From positions 280,403 to 344,402 of the forward strand of contig JAWAHN010000001.1 in assembly GCA_038889235.1 (NCBI GenBank): a stretch of DNA of 64,000 nt, given 5' to 3'. A model generated the notes under the pieces. The model was not told where the DNA came from. It ran no database searches and worked only from the letters and a program-made list of their open reading frames with translations. A program made the translations under genes and the position numbers. Shown here in pieces: positions 17,187 to 25,741 of the stretch (positions are counted from its first letter, which is position 1; each line of letters starts with the position of its first letter). Source of the stretch: Candidatus Jordarchaeales archaeon. GTDB taxonomy: Archaea; Asgardarchaeota; Jordiarchaeia; Jordiarchaeales; Freyrarchaeaceae.

Positions 17187-18170
17187 TTAGAGCGTTGGGA
17201 GAATTTCTTTCCCAATAAGCTCTATGGCTTTCATCTTGTCCGCCGCTATAGGTGAGCCGACGACCAACTGTGTAACTCCTATCTTTACTAGTTGCGCCAT
17301 TTTCTCCGCGCACTCGCTCGGTGTGCCGTATATCGAGAAGGCTTCAAGCATGTCGTCGGTCACGCTCTTAGCCGCCTTCCCTATCTTGCCAGACCCTATC
17401 AGCTCCCTTATTTGCTGAACCGCGCTCTCAGAGATCCCGTGCCTTTCGAGCACAACGCTCGGAGCGGCCGCAGCGATGAACGCTACGACGTATGTAGCCA
17501 TTTTCTTCGCTTCCTCCCTGTTCGCGTCCACCGAGAAGCTGGTGTAAGCTACTATGTCGAATTCCTTCTTCCCGGTTTTACTTAGCGTTTCCTTGATTAT
17601 CTTAACTGCAGGCTCTATGTCCTTCGGGTTTGAGGCGTTGATGAGAGCGCCGTTCCCGATTTCAGCCGCTAAGGCGAGCATCTTTGGACCCTGAGCCCCT
17701 ATGTATATGGGAATTTCACCTGCAGGCTTGTAGCTGAGACGGGCGTTCTTTATCTTGAACATCTGCCCGTCGTACTTGACGGCTTCGCCCTTCCAGAGAA
17801 GGCGGCATATTTCGACTACTTCCTTCACAGCAGTCAGTGGGTTCTTCCACTCTACTCCAAGCTGGTCAAGTGTGCCTTTGTCACCTGCCCCTATCCCCAT
17901 CACGGCTCTTCCTCTAGAGATCTCGTCTATTGTAGCTACTGCTGAAGCCGTCACAGCAGGGTAAACCAAGAACGGGTTGGTGACGCCGGGCCCCAACCTT
18001 ATCTTGCTGGTGTTTGCTGCCGCCACCGCCAGAGTGGCATAAACGTTGCGATTGTTGTAGTGATCAGTTACCCAAGCGTAGTGAAAACCATTCTCTTCAG
18101 CGTGTTTAATGTATTTGACCGTCTCCATAGTGTCCCTTTCCGGGACTAACTCTATTCCTATCTTGACCAA
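17187..18170 (-). CDS. mer: F420-dependent 5,10-methylenetetrahydromethanopterin reductase
   Basis: The 327-residue length and sequence match Mer of the bacterial-luciferase-like family: KIGIELVPE at the start, FHYAWVTDHYNNRNVYATLAVAA, KIRLGPGVTNPFLVYP, GRAVMGIGAGDKGTLDQLG, IPIYIGAQGPKMLALA and GALINASNPKD. The enzyme transfers hydride between F420H2 and methylene-H4MPT/methyl-H4MPT in the archaeal C1 branch. It is divergent from the hdr cluster across a 140-bp region that holds a perfect palindrome. Coexistence with metVF gives two candidate enzymes for the same oxidation level. Confidence 0.92.
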   Translation of the reverse strand: MVKIGIELVPERDTMETVKYIKHAEENGFHYAWVTDHYNNRNVYATLAVAAANTSKIRLGPGVTNPFLVYPAVTASAVATIDEISRGRAVMGIGAGDKGTLDQLGVEWKNPLTAVKEVVEICRLLWKGEAVKYDGQMFKIKNARLSYKPAGEIPIYIGAQGPKMLALAAEIGNGALINASNPKDIEPAVKIIKETLSKTGKKEFDIVAYTSFSVDANREEAKKMATYVVAFIAAAAPSVVLERHGISESAVQQIRELIGSGKIGKAAKSVTDDMLEAFSIYGTPSECAEKMAQLVKIGVTQLVVGSPIAADKMKAIELIGKEILPTL

Positions 18171-18231
18171 GGATATACGCCTCCCTCACCTTGAAGCGAT
18201 TTTCGATTTACCTTTGTTTTAAACTTTTCTT

Positions 18232-18260
18232 TTTAACAATTGTTAAACAACATTTATATA
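18232..18260. promoter_or_regulatory. 16-bp palindrome and TATA box between mer and hdrA
   Basis: TTTAACAATTGTTAAA (18232-18247) is perfectly self-complementary. TTTATATA (18253-18260) follows immediately and fits a TATA box for the rightward hdrA, whose start is 51 bp on. AT-rich DNA at 18214-18230 could serve the leftward mer. One site between two core promoters could control both units together. Confidence 0.55.
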
Positions 18261-18310
18261 ACTACTAGGTTACCGTTACACACGAGAAAGCACGAAGGGA
18301 GCGCAAAGGT

Positions 18311-20686
18311 TTGGAAGGCAAGTGTAAGATAGGTGTTTTCGTGTGTCATTGCGGGCACAACATAGCTGGTGTGGTTGATGTTCAAGCAGTGGTAGATGAA
18401 ATAAGGAAGCTCCCGGACGTTTACTGCGTAGATCACACTTACGTCTGCTCTAAGTCTGGTTTGAACCTGGTAAAGGAGAAGATAGCCGAGGAAGGGCTTA
18501 ACAGGGTTGTGATAGCGGCGTGCACTCCCAAGTTACACGAGAAACTGTTTCAGAAAACGCTGGAAGAAGCTGGGCTTAACAAGTACTTGTTGTCACAGGC
18601 TAATATTAGGGAGCAGTGCTCGTGGGTTCACAAGGCGAGCCCGAGGAAGGCTACTTTGAAGGCAATAGATTTGACGAAGATGGCTATCGCGAAGGCTAGG
18701 CTTCTCCGAGAGCAGAACAAAATAGAGGTTCCAGTGGAAAGGGCGGTGCTCGTCGTAGGGGGAGGCATAGCTGGGATAACAGCGGCGCTGAACCTCGCCG
18801 ACCTCGGTCACAAGGTTTACCTGGTCGAGAAGAAGCCGTCGATAGGCGGGCACATGGCGATGCTCGATAAGGTTTTCCCCACAAGGGATTGCTCGATATG
18901 CATACTCGGCCCCCTCATGGTTGAGGTCAGCAGGCATCCGAACATAGAACTTATAACGTGCGCGGAGGTGACCCGGGTTTCTGGGTGGATAGGGAACTTC
19001 GAGGTTGAAATAACGAAGCACCCACGCTTTGTAAAGGAGGACGAGTGCACGGGTTGCGGTGTGTGCGCTGAGTTCTGCCCGGTAGAGGTCCCAAACGAGT
19101 TTGACCAGGGGCTTGGAGTTAGGAAGGCTATTTATCTCCCCTTCCCACAAGCGGTACCATTAGTTTACGTTATAGACCCGGAGCACTGTATAGGGTGTAG
19201 GGCGTGCGAGGCAGTTTGCGAGAGGGAGGCCATCGACTTTAACCAGAAGGAGGAGAAGATCAGGGTTAAGGTTGGTGCGATACTCATAGCTACAGGGTAC
19301 GACACGTTTAACCCCGCTGAGAAAAGAAACCTTGGCTACGGAATTTTCAAGAACGTTGTAACCTCGCTAGAGCTTGAAAGAATGCTTTCGCCGTCAGGGC
19401 CGACAATGGGAGAAGTGGTGAGACCCTCTGACGGTAGAGTTCCAAGACGCATTGTTTTCGTGCAGTGCGTTGGATCAAGGGATGAAAGCGTCGGTAGGAC
19501 TTATTGTTCGAGGGTTTGCTGCACTTACGCGGTTAAACAAGCGCTGGAGTTGAAGGAGCGCATACCCGGAGCTGAGGTTTACATTTTCTACCAGGATATG
19601 AGGACTTTCGGTAAGGGGTTCGAGGAGCTTTACAGGGAGGCGTTGAGGGAGAGAATCAGGTTTGTCAGAGGGCTGGTGAGCAAGGTTGTTGAGGACGGGA
19701 AGACGGGGAACTTGATAGTTAGGGCTGAGGACACTCTTATGGGAGCCCCGGTCGAAGTGGAAGCCGACCTCGTAGTTTTATCTGTCGGCATGATCCCCTC
19801 CAAGGACACTGAAAGACTGCTTTTCGTTCTCAACGTCCCGGTTAGCGAGGATGGCTTTGTCATGGAGGCGCACCCCAAGCTCAGGCCAGTTGAGACACAG
19901 GTTCCCGGGATATTCGTCGCTGGATGCGCTCAGGGGCCTAAGGATATACAGGATAGTGTTGCGCAGGCGAACGCGGCCGCATCCAAGATATCAGCCCTCC
20001 TATCTAAGGGTGTTGTGGAGCTTGAACCCTTCGTTCCGATGGTAAACTACGAGGTGTGTGTAAGGTGTGGCCTGTGTGTCGCGGCGTGTGACAGGGACGT
20101 GTTGAAGCTTGATAAGGAGAAGGGTGTAGAGGTTAAGGGTGTGGGTTGTGTTGGCTGCGGGGCATGTGCTGGAGCATGTCCGACGGGAGCACTACAGATA
20201 GCGCTGTTGAGCGACGAAATGATAAGGGCGCAGATAGACGCAGCCCTAGAAGAGAAGAAGGAGCACCCGTTAGTGATAGGCTTCCTCTGCAACTGGTGTG
20301 CTTATAGCGCGGCGGACACTGCTGGAGTCGCTAAGATACAGTATCCGACGAATATTAGAACGATATGGGTTCCGTGCGCTGGGAGAGTTAACCCCATCTT
20401 GATCCTCGAAGCGCTGGAGAAGGGAGCTGACGGTGTCCTAGTGCTTGGCTGCTATCCTCAGGACTGCCACTACCGGACGGGGTTTGATAAGGCTAAGAGG
20501 AGGGTCGAAGCGCTGAGGGAGCTGCTTAAAGCTGCAGGCATAGACCCTAGGAGGGTTAGGATAGAGAGCATGGCTGCGTCTGAGGGAAAGAAGTTCGCGA
20601 CCGTCGTAAGAGAGTTCGTCGAGGAGCTGAAGAAGATGCCAGTTCTGGGGGAGGAGCTGGTTAGGGTTGCTGAGGTGAAGAGGTGA
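18311..20686 (+). CDS. hdrA: Heterodisulfide reductase subunit A fused to an MvhD/FlpD domain
   Basis: The 791 residues show these parts in order. Residues 1-140 are the HdrA N-terminal region with Cys. FAD is bound by VLVVGGGIAGITAALNLADLGH (147-168), followed by the Cys pair TRDCSICILGP (194-197). Two ferredoxin clusters are at 246-256 (CTGCGVCAEFC) and 293-303 (CIGCRACEAVC), then the rest of the flavin fold. Two more clusters lie near 585-625 (CVRCGLCVAAC, CVGCGACAGAC). From about 655 there is an MvhD-type domain, FLCNWCAYSAADTAG, PCAGRVNP and GCYPQDCHYRTG, which carries a 2Fe-2S cluster and links HdrA to a hydrogenase, formate dehydrogenase or F420 module. HdrA-MvhD fusions are known in other archaea. 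It starts at TTG. Confidence 0.92.
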   Translation: MEGKCKIGVFVCHCGHNIAGVVDVQAVVDEIRKLPDVYCVDHTYVCSKSGLNLVKEKIAEEGLNRVVIAACTPKLHEKLFQKTLEEAGLNKYLLSQANIREQCSWVHKASPRKATLKAIDLTKMAIAKARLLREQNKIEVPVERAVLVVGGGIAGITAALNLADLGHKVYLVEKKPSIGGHMAMLDKVFPTRDCSICILGPLMVEVSRHPNIELITCAEVTRVSGWIGNFEVEITKHPRFVKEDECTGCGVCAEFCPVEVPNEFDQGLGVRKAIYLPFPQAVPLVYVIDPEHCIGCRACEAVCEREAIDFNQKEEKIRVKVGAILIATGYDTFNPAEKRNLGYGIFKNVVTSLELERMLSPSGPTMGEVVRPSDGRVPRRIVFVQCVGSRDESVGRTYCSRVCCTYAVKQALELKERIPGAEVYIFYQDMRTFGKGFEELYREALRERIRFVRGLVSKVVEDGKTGNLIVRAEDTLMGAPVEVEADLVVLSVGMIPSKDTERLLFVLNVPVSEDGFVMEAHPKLRPVETQVPGIFVAGCAQGPKDIQDSVAQANAAASKISALLSKGVVELEPFVPMVNYEVCVRCGLCVAACDRDVLKLDKEKGVEVKGVGCVGCGACAGACPTGALQIALLSDEMIRAQIDAALEEKKEHPLVIGFLCNWCAYSAADTAGVAKIQYPTNIRTIWVPCAGRVNPILILEALEKGADGVLVLGCYPQDCHYRTGFDKAKRRVEALRELLKAAGIDPRRVRIESMAASEGKKFATVVREFVEELKKMPVLGEELVRVAEVKR

Positions 20687-20691
20687 GAGAC

Positions 20692-22026
20692 ATGGCTGAA
20701 CAGGTTGAAGTCAGGAAGGAGGCTGAGTTTGAAGAGGAAAGGATGCTCTTCAAGTGGTCGACCGAGAAACTTGAGAAGAAGCTGATCTATGACGCTGAAA
20801 GGTGTGTTGGGTGTGGTCTCTGCAAGGAGGTTTGCCCTTCAAATGCCATAGAGCTTGGACCGATTCCCGAGATAGCCATGGGGGAGGTTGAGGCGCCTAA
20901 GATAATGATAAATCAGGATGCGTGCAGCTACTGCGGGTTGTGCTCAGCGGTTTGCCCTGTTAAGGCTATAAGGTTCGAGATGAAGGGCAAATCCATCCTG
21001 GAAATGGAGGAGTACCCGAGGCTGATCAAAGAGGTCAAGGTGGATGAGGAGAAGTGTGCTCCCTGCCTCATATGCCAGTACACGTGTCCAAATGACGCCA
21101 TAAAAGTGAACCTTTCCATCAAGAAGAAGGACAAGTTAGTTAGGTACAAGGAGAAGCCGCCGGGTAAGATTGAGGGAACTATAAGGATCGACAAGGAGAA
21201 GTGCGTGCTCTGCGGAAGGTGCGAGGTTCTCTGCAACGCCATAGAGATCAGCTGGAAGGACGTGAAGCCGAACGACCCGAGGCCAGGCTACGATATAAGG
21301 GTGGTGGAGGAGGAGTGCGATTACTGCGGACTATGCAAGGAAGTGTGCCCTTACGACGCGATAGAGGTCGAGTGTAAGACGAAAGTTGAGAGGGAGATAG
21401 AAAAACCCGAAGTTTCAGGCAAGGTTGAAGTGAACCTCGACGACTGCATAACATGTGGCTGGTGTGCTAAATCTTGCCCGAAGAAAGCTATAACGGTGAA
21501 CAAGGCGTTTGAGGGGGAGCTATCTATAACCGACATAGACAAGTGTGATCCAGTTGGGTGCAAGGCTTGCCTGAAAATATGCCCGGGGAACGTGTGGTTC
21601 GTCCCCGAGACGCTCGAGGAAAAGAAAAGGTTTCCTAAGATAGCGTTCGTGACGGATTACTGCGGCTTCTGCGGCGCCTGCCAGAACGCCTGCCCGGTTA
21701 AGATAATAAAGGTCAAGAGGACAAAGGTGAGATACACTAAGCCGAAGGGGATGGCTTGGTCTAACGCTTGGGAGAGAGCTTTCAAGAAGCTCATAGGGAA
21801 GGCAGGAGACCAGCCAAAGGCTAGGTTGCCGAGGATAGAAAGAGAGCCGGTGACCCCCATTGTTGAAGAGGAGGGAGTGATCCCGAAGCCAAGGCCAGAT
21901 TTAATGCAGCGGTTCATCGACGTCATGGAGAGGTTGAAAAGACTTCTCAGTGATAGGGGGGCGAGAGTTCTCTTAGAGAGGGGTAAAACGGAGAAGCTGT
22001 TGGAAAAGTTTAGGGAGGCGGTTTGA
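20692..22026 (+). CDS. Polyferredoxin with eight 4Fe-4S motifs (MvhB/FwdF-like)
   Basis: ATG 20692 (444 residues) follows the hdrA stop by five bases, with GAGGTGAG as ribosome site. Eight cluster motifs are visible: CVGCGLCKEVCP, CSYCGLCSAVCP, CAPCLICQYTCP, CVLCGRCEVLCN, CDYCGLCKEVCP, CITCGWCAKSCP, CDPVGCKACLKICP and CGFCGACQNACP. The fourth ends in Asn instead of Pro and the seventh has a wider first gap, as in FwdF polyferredoxins. The C-terminal AWSNAWERAFKKLIG also resembles FwdF. The C-terminal 90 residues have no Cys. It probably wires electrons between the Hdr complex and another oxidoreductase. Its stop overlaps the hdrC start. Confidence 0.88.
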   Translation: MAEQVEVRKEAEFEEERMLFKWSTEKLEKKLIYDAERCVGCGLCKEVCPSNAIELGPIPEIAMGEVEAPKIMINQDACSYCGLCSAVCPVKAIRFEMKGKSILEMEEYPRLIKEVKVDEEKCAPCLICQYTCPNDAIKVNLSIKKKDKLVRYKEKPPGKIEGTIRIDKEKCVLCGRCEVLCNAIEISWKDVKPNDPRPGYDIRVVEEECDYCGLCKEVCPYDAIEVECKTKVEREIEKPEVSGKVEVNLDDCITCGWCAKSCPKKAITVNKAFEGELSITDIDKCDPVGCKACLKICPGNVWFVPETLEEKKRFPKIAFVTDYCGFCGACQNACPVKIIKVKRTKVRYTKPKGMAWSNAWERAFKKLIGKAGDQPKARLPRIEREPVTPIVEEEGVIPKPRPDLMQRFIDVMERLKRLLSDRGARVLLERGKTEKLLEKFREAV

Positions 22027-22625
22027 TGGATAGGGTTTCCGTTCTTTCTGCGAGCAAGTGGAGCTGGAGGCTTCTCGAGGAGGCTAAGAAATGGGGTATT
22101 CAGAGGCCGGAGGAGTGTTTGTCTTGTGGGGCGTGTGTGGGTGCTTGTCCGGCGGCGAGAACCTCGTCTTACAACTTTAGGAAGATAATTAGGGATGTTG
22201 TGCTTGGAAACGAAGAGAAGGTTTTGAGTAGTAGGGAGATATGGTACTGCTTTTACTGCTTCTACTGCACAAGCAAGTGTCCATCAAATGTGGAGATACC
22301 GTACTTCATCATGAGGTTGAGGAGGATCGCCATGGAGAGGGGTTATGGGGGGGATGTGCTCCGCGTTGTGATTCATACCAGCAGCAACCTGGTGGAGCAC
22401 GGGGTCTCGGTGCTTCCGAGCGATTATGACAGAATGGACCCTGCAAGGGCTGAGGAGAAAATGGTTAAGTTGAGGGAGAAACTTGGACTACCGCCGGTCA
22501 TGAAGGTCTCCGAGAGAGCTATGGAGGAGCTGAAAACTATATTCAAGGAGACCGGCTTTGGCGAGGAAGTGATGAAAATCCGCTCAGGTAAATGGCCGTT
22601 TAAGGGAATATCTGAGAAGTACTAA
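22026..22625 (+). CDS. hdrC: Heterodisulfide reductase subunit C
   Basis: The ATG at 22026 overlaps the polyferredoxin stop. The 199-residue protein has two 4Fe-4S motifs, CLSCGACVGACPAAR and YCFYCFYCTSKCPSNVEIP, in the HdrC order, and a C-terminal helical part. HdrC passes electrons from HdrA to HdrB. No membrane helix (as in HdrE or DsrM) is present, so the complex should be cytosolic. Confidence 0.9.
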   Translation: MDRVSVLSASKWSWRLLEEAKKWGIQRPEECLSCGACVGACPAARTSSYNFRKIIRDVVLGNEEKVLSSREIWYCFYCFYCTSKCPSNVEIPYFIMRLRRIAMERGYGGDVLRVVIHTSSNLVEHGVSVLPSDYDRMDPARAEEKMVKLREKLGLPPVMKVSERAMEELKTIFKETGFGEEVMKIRSGKWPFKGISEKY

Positions 22626-22638
22626 GAGGGATGGACTA

Positions 22639-23601
22639 ATGGTTAACGAAAAGTGGCTGGAAAAGATCCCGGCGGATGGACCCTTCTACCTGTTCCAGGG
22701 GTGCTTCATCAACCACAACTATCCGGGCATAGAGGCGGCGACGCGGTTCGTCTTGGACAAGTTGGGGGTCAAGTACTTTGTGAGTGAAGATCAGAGCTGC
22801 TGCGGTCTCCCGGAGTTTGGCACGCTTGCCAACCCACTCATACTCACCTGCCTAGTTGGCAGAAACTTGGACGTAATGCGGGGATATGCTTCATACGTGA
22901 TGACCGCCTGTAACGGGTGCTATTCGGCTTTCCACACTTCAGTAACTCTCATGAAGGACCCAGAGGTTGCAAGGAAGACGGAGGAGGTGCTCGGGAAGCT
23001 TGGAAGAAGGTACTCCCCGCTAAGGGTTGTTCACTTTGCAGACTTCGTCTACAAGAGGCTTGAAGACATAGTTGTGAAATCTGTTAAAGTCCTCGGCGGG
23101 CTGAAGATGGCCGTTCACTATGGATGCCACTACTTTGTCTTCGAGGAGAAGGGGCTGGACAGCAGGGAGAACCCTTCGTTCGTTGAGGAGGTAATAATGA
23201 GGCTGGGGGGAGAACCAGTAAACTACATGGCTAAAGACGAGTGCTGTGGCTTTGGAATGATACAGCAAGTGGTTCACAAGAATATGGCTTACGCAATAAC
23301 GGAGGAGAAGATAAATAGCATACTTGATGCGGGAGCGGAGGCGATACTCGTCATATGCCCCTACTGTCTCAACGTGCTGGACAGGAACCAGAGAGTTCTC
23401 AGAGACATAGAGCTGATAGAGAAGGCGATCCCAGTGATCCACATATCGCAGCTGGTGGCGCTAGTGCTGGGAGCCAGCCCCGAGAAGATGGGGTTCGAAC
23501 TGCACAGCGTGGACGTTAAACCATTCATAGAGAGGATTAAAGAGAGAAAAATGGAGTTTAAAGGTTGGACGTCGAGGGAGGTGACCGCCTCACTAGAGTA
23601 G
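22639..23601 (+). CDS. hdrB: Heterodisulfide reductase subunit B
   Basis: The 320-residue protein carries two CCG-domain Cys sets: EDQSCCGLPEFGTL with TACNGCYSAFH, and KDECCGFGMIQ with VICPYCLNVLD. These ligate the paired noncubane 4Fe-4S clusters where heterodisulfide (CoM-S-S-CoB) is cleaved in methanogens. In non-methanogens the disulfide or acceptor is often unknown. It closes the operon hdrA-polyferredoxin-hdrC-hdrB (13-bp gap after hdrC). Confidence 0.92.
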   Translation: MVNEKWLEKIPADGPFYLFQGCFINHNYPGIEAATRFVLDKLGVKYFVSEDQSCCGLPEFGTLANPLILTCLVGRNLDVMRGYASYVMTACNGCYSAFHTSVTLMKDPEVARKTEEVLGKLGRRYSPLRVVHFADFVYKRLEDIVVKSVKVLGGLKMAVHYGCHYFVFEEKGLDSRENPSFVEEVIMRLGGEPVNYMAKDECCGFGMIQQVVHKNMAYAITEEKINSILDAGAEAILVICPYCLNVLDRNQRVLRDIELIEKAIPVIHISQLVALVLGASPEKMGFELHSVDVKPFIERIKERKMEFKGWTSREVTASLE

Positions 23602-23618
23602 CCTAAAACTTCTTTCCG

Positions 23619-24044
23619 TCAGATTTTCACTTCGACGCTGACAGGGATCCCTCGAGTCACAGACTCCGTAACTATGCAGAACTGCCTGAAAACGTTTGCG
23701 CACAACTCAGCTCTCTTCCTAGACGAGCCCCCTGCAGGCGTGAGCTCAAGCCTAACAGCAATGTGTTTAACTCTCATTCTGCCTTTCTCCCACTCGGACT
23801 CAGCCCTAGCCGTGGCCCGAGCCTCCTTAAGCTTAACCCTAGCCTTCTTGGCGCAGTAAAGGTATGATGCTAGGAGACAGCTTGCCACTGAGGCGGCTAA
23901 CAGGTGTACCGGGCATGGACCCGTGTCCGTTCCACCCATTTCAGGAGGCTCGTCAAGTATTATTTCTGGGAAGTTCTTCACCTTGAGCCTTGATTTGAAG
24001 CCTTCAAGCCACTCGACTTCCACTTCTGAAACCATTTTTTCCAT
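23619..24044 (-). CDS. OsmC-family protein (second copy)
   Basis: The 141 residues parallel the protein at 10355-10792: EIILDEPPEMGGTDTGPCPVHLLAASVASCLLASYL and FRQFCIVTESVTRGIPVSVEVKI hold the conserved Cys pair. An additional Cys lies in TGPCPVH. The ATG has AAAGGGGG upstream. It converges on hdrB with a 17-bp gap. Peroxide reduction is the family role; a link to protection of the oxygen-sensitive Hdr proteins is only inferred. Confidence 0.87.
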   Translation of the reverse strand: MEKMVSEVEVEWLEGFKSRLKVKNFPEIILDEPPEMGGTDTGPCPVHLLAASVASCLLASYLYCAKKARVKLKEARATARAESEWEKGRMRVKHIAVRLELTPAGGSSRKRAELCANVFRQFCIVTESVTRGIPVSVEVKI

Positions 24045-24103
24045 GTAGAACCCCCTTTAGGCTTACTTTTTCAGGCAATGTTTAAAAGATTCTCACTTGA
24101 GGG

Positions 24104-24982
24104 GTTGTTGGAGGTGGAAGGATATTCTTCGGCATCATGACCTAAAAAAGAGCTGTGCTGTGGAAAAACTGCCTGAGGCTCTTGAGAAGCGGAAGATACC
24201 AGATGCTCGTGGACCCGAGCGGCGTGGTGGCGGAAATCGGAGGGGATATCACTTTTAAGAGACGAAGCCTCCTGGAACTGGACGACCTTTTTCAAGGGTT
24301 TCGGTTACTGTTCAACTGAGCAAAATCTTCTTTACAATGAGCTCGCTGCACTCACTTGAAAAGCCTGGGGTCCTTGTAGTCAACTCTCCTCCCTCCATTG
24401 AAAGGACAAGCGACAAGTATTACGCGTCCTTCCTGTTGAAGCAGGCTGGAATACCAACGCCCAGAACAGTTGTGACTGAAGACTTCGACGGAGGCTATGA
24501 GAGCTTTCAGGGAGATGAGAAATGTGGTCATTAAACCGTTATTCAGCGCCCGAGGAAAAGGCGCAGTCAGAGTCACGGACGAGGACGTCGCGTACAGGGT
24601 TTTTTAGGGCGCTGGCACTCAACAACATGGTTTTCTACATACAGGAATTCATACCACACGGGGGAGGGACATAAGGGCATTTCACCATAGAGGGGCGTGT
24701 CGTAGCATCAATTTACAGGGTGGCAGACGGGTGGAAAACGAACGTTTCGCAGGGGAAAGGCTGCCGCCTGCAAGCTTACGCCCGAACTCGAGGAGATGAG
24801 CGTGAAGGCAGCGGAAGTGATAGGCTGCGAGTACGCGGGAGTAGACATAGTGGAGGGATAGGGACGGGGCTTACGTGCTCGAAGTAAATTCCACGCCAAC
24901 ATGGGAAGGCCTTGAGGCCGCAACAAGGGTCCCTATAGCGGACATACTCATCGACCACATAATCAGCAAAATAAGGAGGTGA
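24104..24982 (+). pseudogene. Decayed RimK/LysX/MptN-type ATP-grasp ligase
   Basis: Pieces of one ATP-grasp protein can be read in order but in changing frames: EKLPEALEKRKIP, then MLVDPSGVVAEIGGDITF, SSLHSLEKPGVLVVNSPPSIE with TSDKYYASFLLKQAGIPTPRTVV (24337-24480), MRNVVIKPLFSARGKGAVRV, NNMVFYIQEFIPHGGRDIRAF, EGRVVASIYRVADGWKTNVS, ELEEMSVKAAEVIGCEYAGVDIVEG and AYVLEVNSTPTWEGLEAAT, ending at TGA 24980. At least five frameshifts plus in-frame stops separate them. RimK relatives add glutamate or other amino acids to F420, tetrahydromethanopterin, lysine-carrier protein or ribosomal S6. Neighbouring genes are intact, so this is real decay rather than poor sequence. Confidence 0.88.
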
Positions 24983-25020
24983 CGGCTGGCGAATGAAACT
25001 ATAAGAAAACAGGAAGATTC

Positions 25021-25497
25021 TCACAGCATTTTCAGCGCTTCGCTCAGCGTGGCCACTACTAGTCGGGAACTTGGCTTCCTGTAATCGGGGTACTTGTAGT
25101 GGAGTAGCTCTGCTAGCTCCCTCATCCTCCCAGCTTCAAGGGTAACTAAAATGTCCGCTTCAACGTAAGCAGAGGCGAGAATGGAGCAGTCGATGTAATC
25201 CCTGTGGTGAACGTAAACCCCCGTAGCAATAAAATCTATTTCAGGCAGGTGGAACGGAACCACACTAAAATCCTTCCCCCGAACAACAAGTTCCAACCCG
25301 CTTCTGAAGGAGTCTAAAACCTCGGGACACTTCTTAGAGAGCTTGAGAACAACCCACTTCGCCTCTAAAATGCTAAGAGAGTTCACCAGCAGAGTGGCTT
25401 TCCTAGATAAGTGCAGCAGCTGCCCCCTTACGTCGGGAACATCCACGTCGACCCCAAAAACCGGAAGAATGTAACTGGTATCAAGCAGAACCTTCAT
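25021..25497 (-). CDS. PIN-domain protein, VapC-like (second pair)
   Basis: ATG 25497 gives 158 residues; the frame is open further upstream, but MKVLLDTSYILPVFG is the usual PIN start. Acidic residues: Asp6 in LLDTSYIL, Glu in NSLSILEAKWVV and Asp in RDYIDCSILASAY; LVTLEAGRMREL is near the end, where the usual late Asp appears replaced or shifted. It overlaps the AbrB-type gene by 17 bases. The C-terminal extension (HYKYPDYRKPSSRLVV) is longer than in the first VapC. Confidence 0.82.
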   Translation of the reverse strand: MKVLLDTSYILPVFGVDVDVPDVRGQLLHLSRKATLLVNSLSILEAKWVVLKLSKKCPEVLDSFRSGLELVVRGKDFSVVPFHLPEIDFIATGVYVHHRDYIDCSILASAYVEADILVTLEAGRMRELAELLHYKYPDYRKPSSRLVVATLSEALKML

Positions 25498-25741
25498 GAG
25501 CAAAACCTCTCTCCAGCTCTTCGCGCAGCTCCCTTCTAAGTCTGGCAAGCTCCTCAAGCGAAATCCTAGCTTTAGGCTGAGCCGTAAGGAGCTCTTCAAG
25601 CGACGGGATCTTCCTGACAATAACCTCCCCCGGGCGGCCCATTATCAACACCGTGTCACCAGGCTTTATCCCCGCAATTTCTCTCTCAGCCTTTCTCAGA
25701 ACAACCTCACCTTTCTTTCCGACCTTAGCTAGAGAAGTCAT
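25481..25741 (-). CDS. AbrB-type antitoxin (second VapB)
   Basis: ATG 25741 gives 86 residues beginning TSLAKVGKKGEVVLRKAEREIAGI, then KPGDTVLIMGRPGEVIVRKI, an AbrB fold, and a long helical tail for toxin contact. Upstream of the ATG there is no ribosome site but an AT-rich stretch, so a leaderless transcript is plausible. The downstream PIN gene overlaps its end. The longer open frame that starts upstream would need a hydrophobic N terminus without support. Confidence 0.8.
   Translation of the reverse strand: MTSLAKVGKKGEVVLRKAEREIAGIKPGDTVLIMGRPGEVIVRKIPSLEELLTAQPKARISLEELARLRRELREELERGFAHEGSA

Noticed and set aside
15919..17313. Long form of inositol-phosphate synthase with 115 extra N-terminal residues
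   Set aside because: The extra part overlaps mer, shows no family similarity, and the internal ATG at 16968 has a strong ribosome site at the normal family start.
24104..24982. Frameshifts as sequencing errors
   Set aside because: All long genes around it are clean; shifts and stops concentrate in a few loci, as expected for pseudogenes. Raw reads would settle it.
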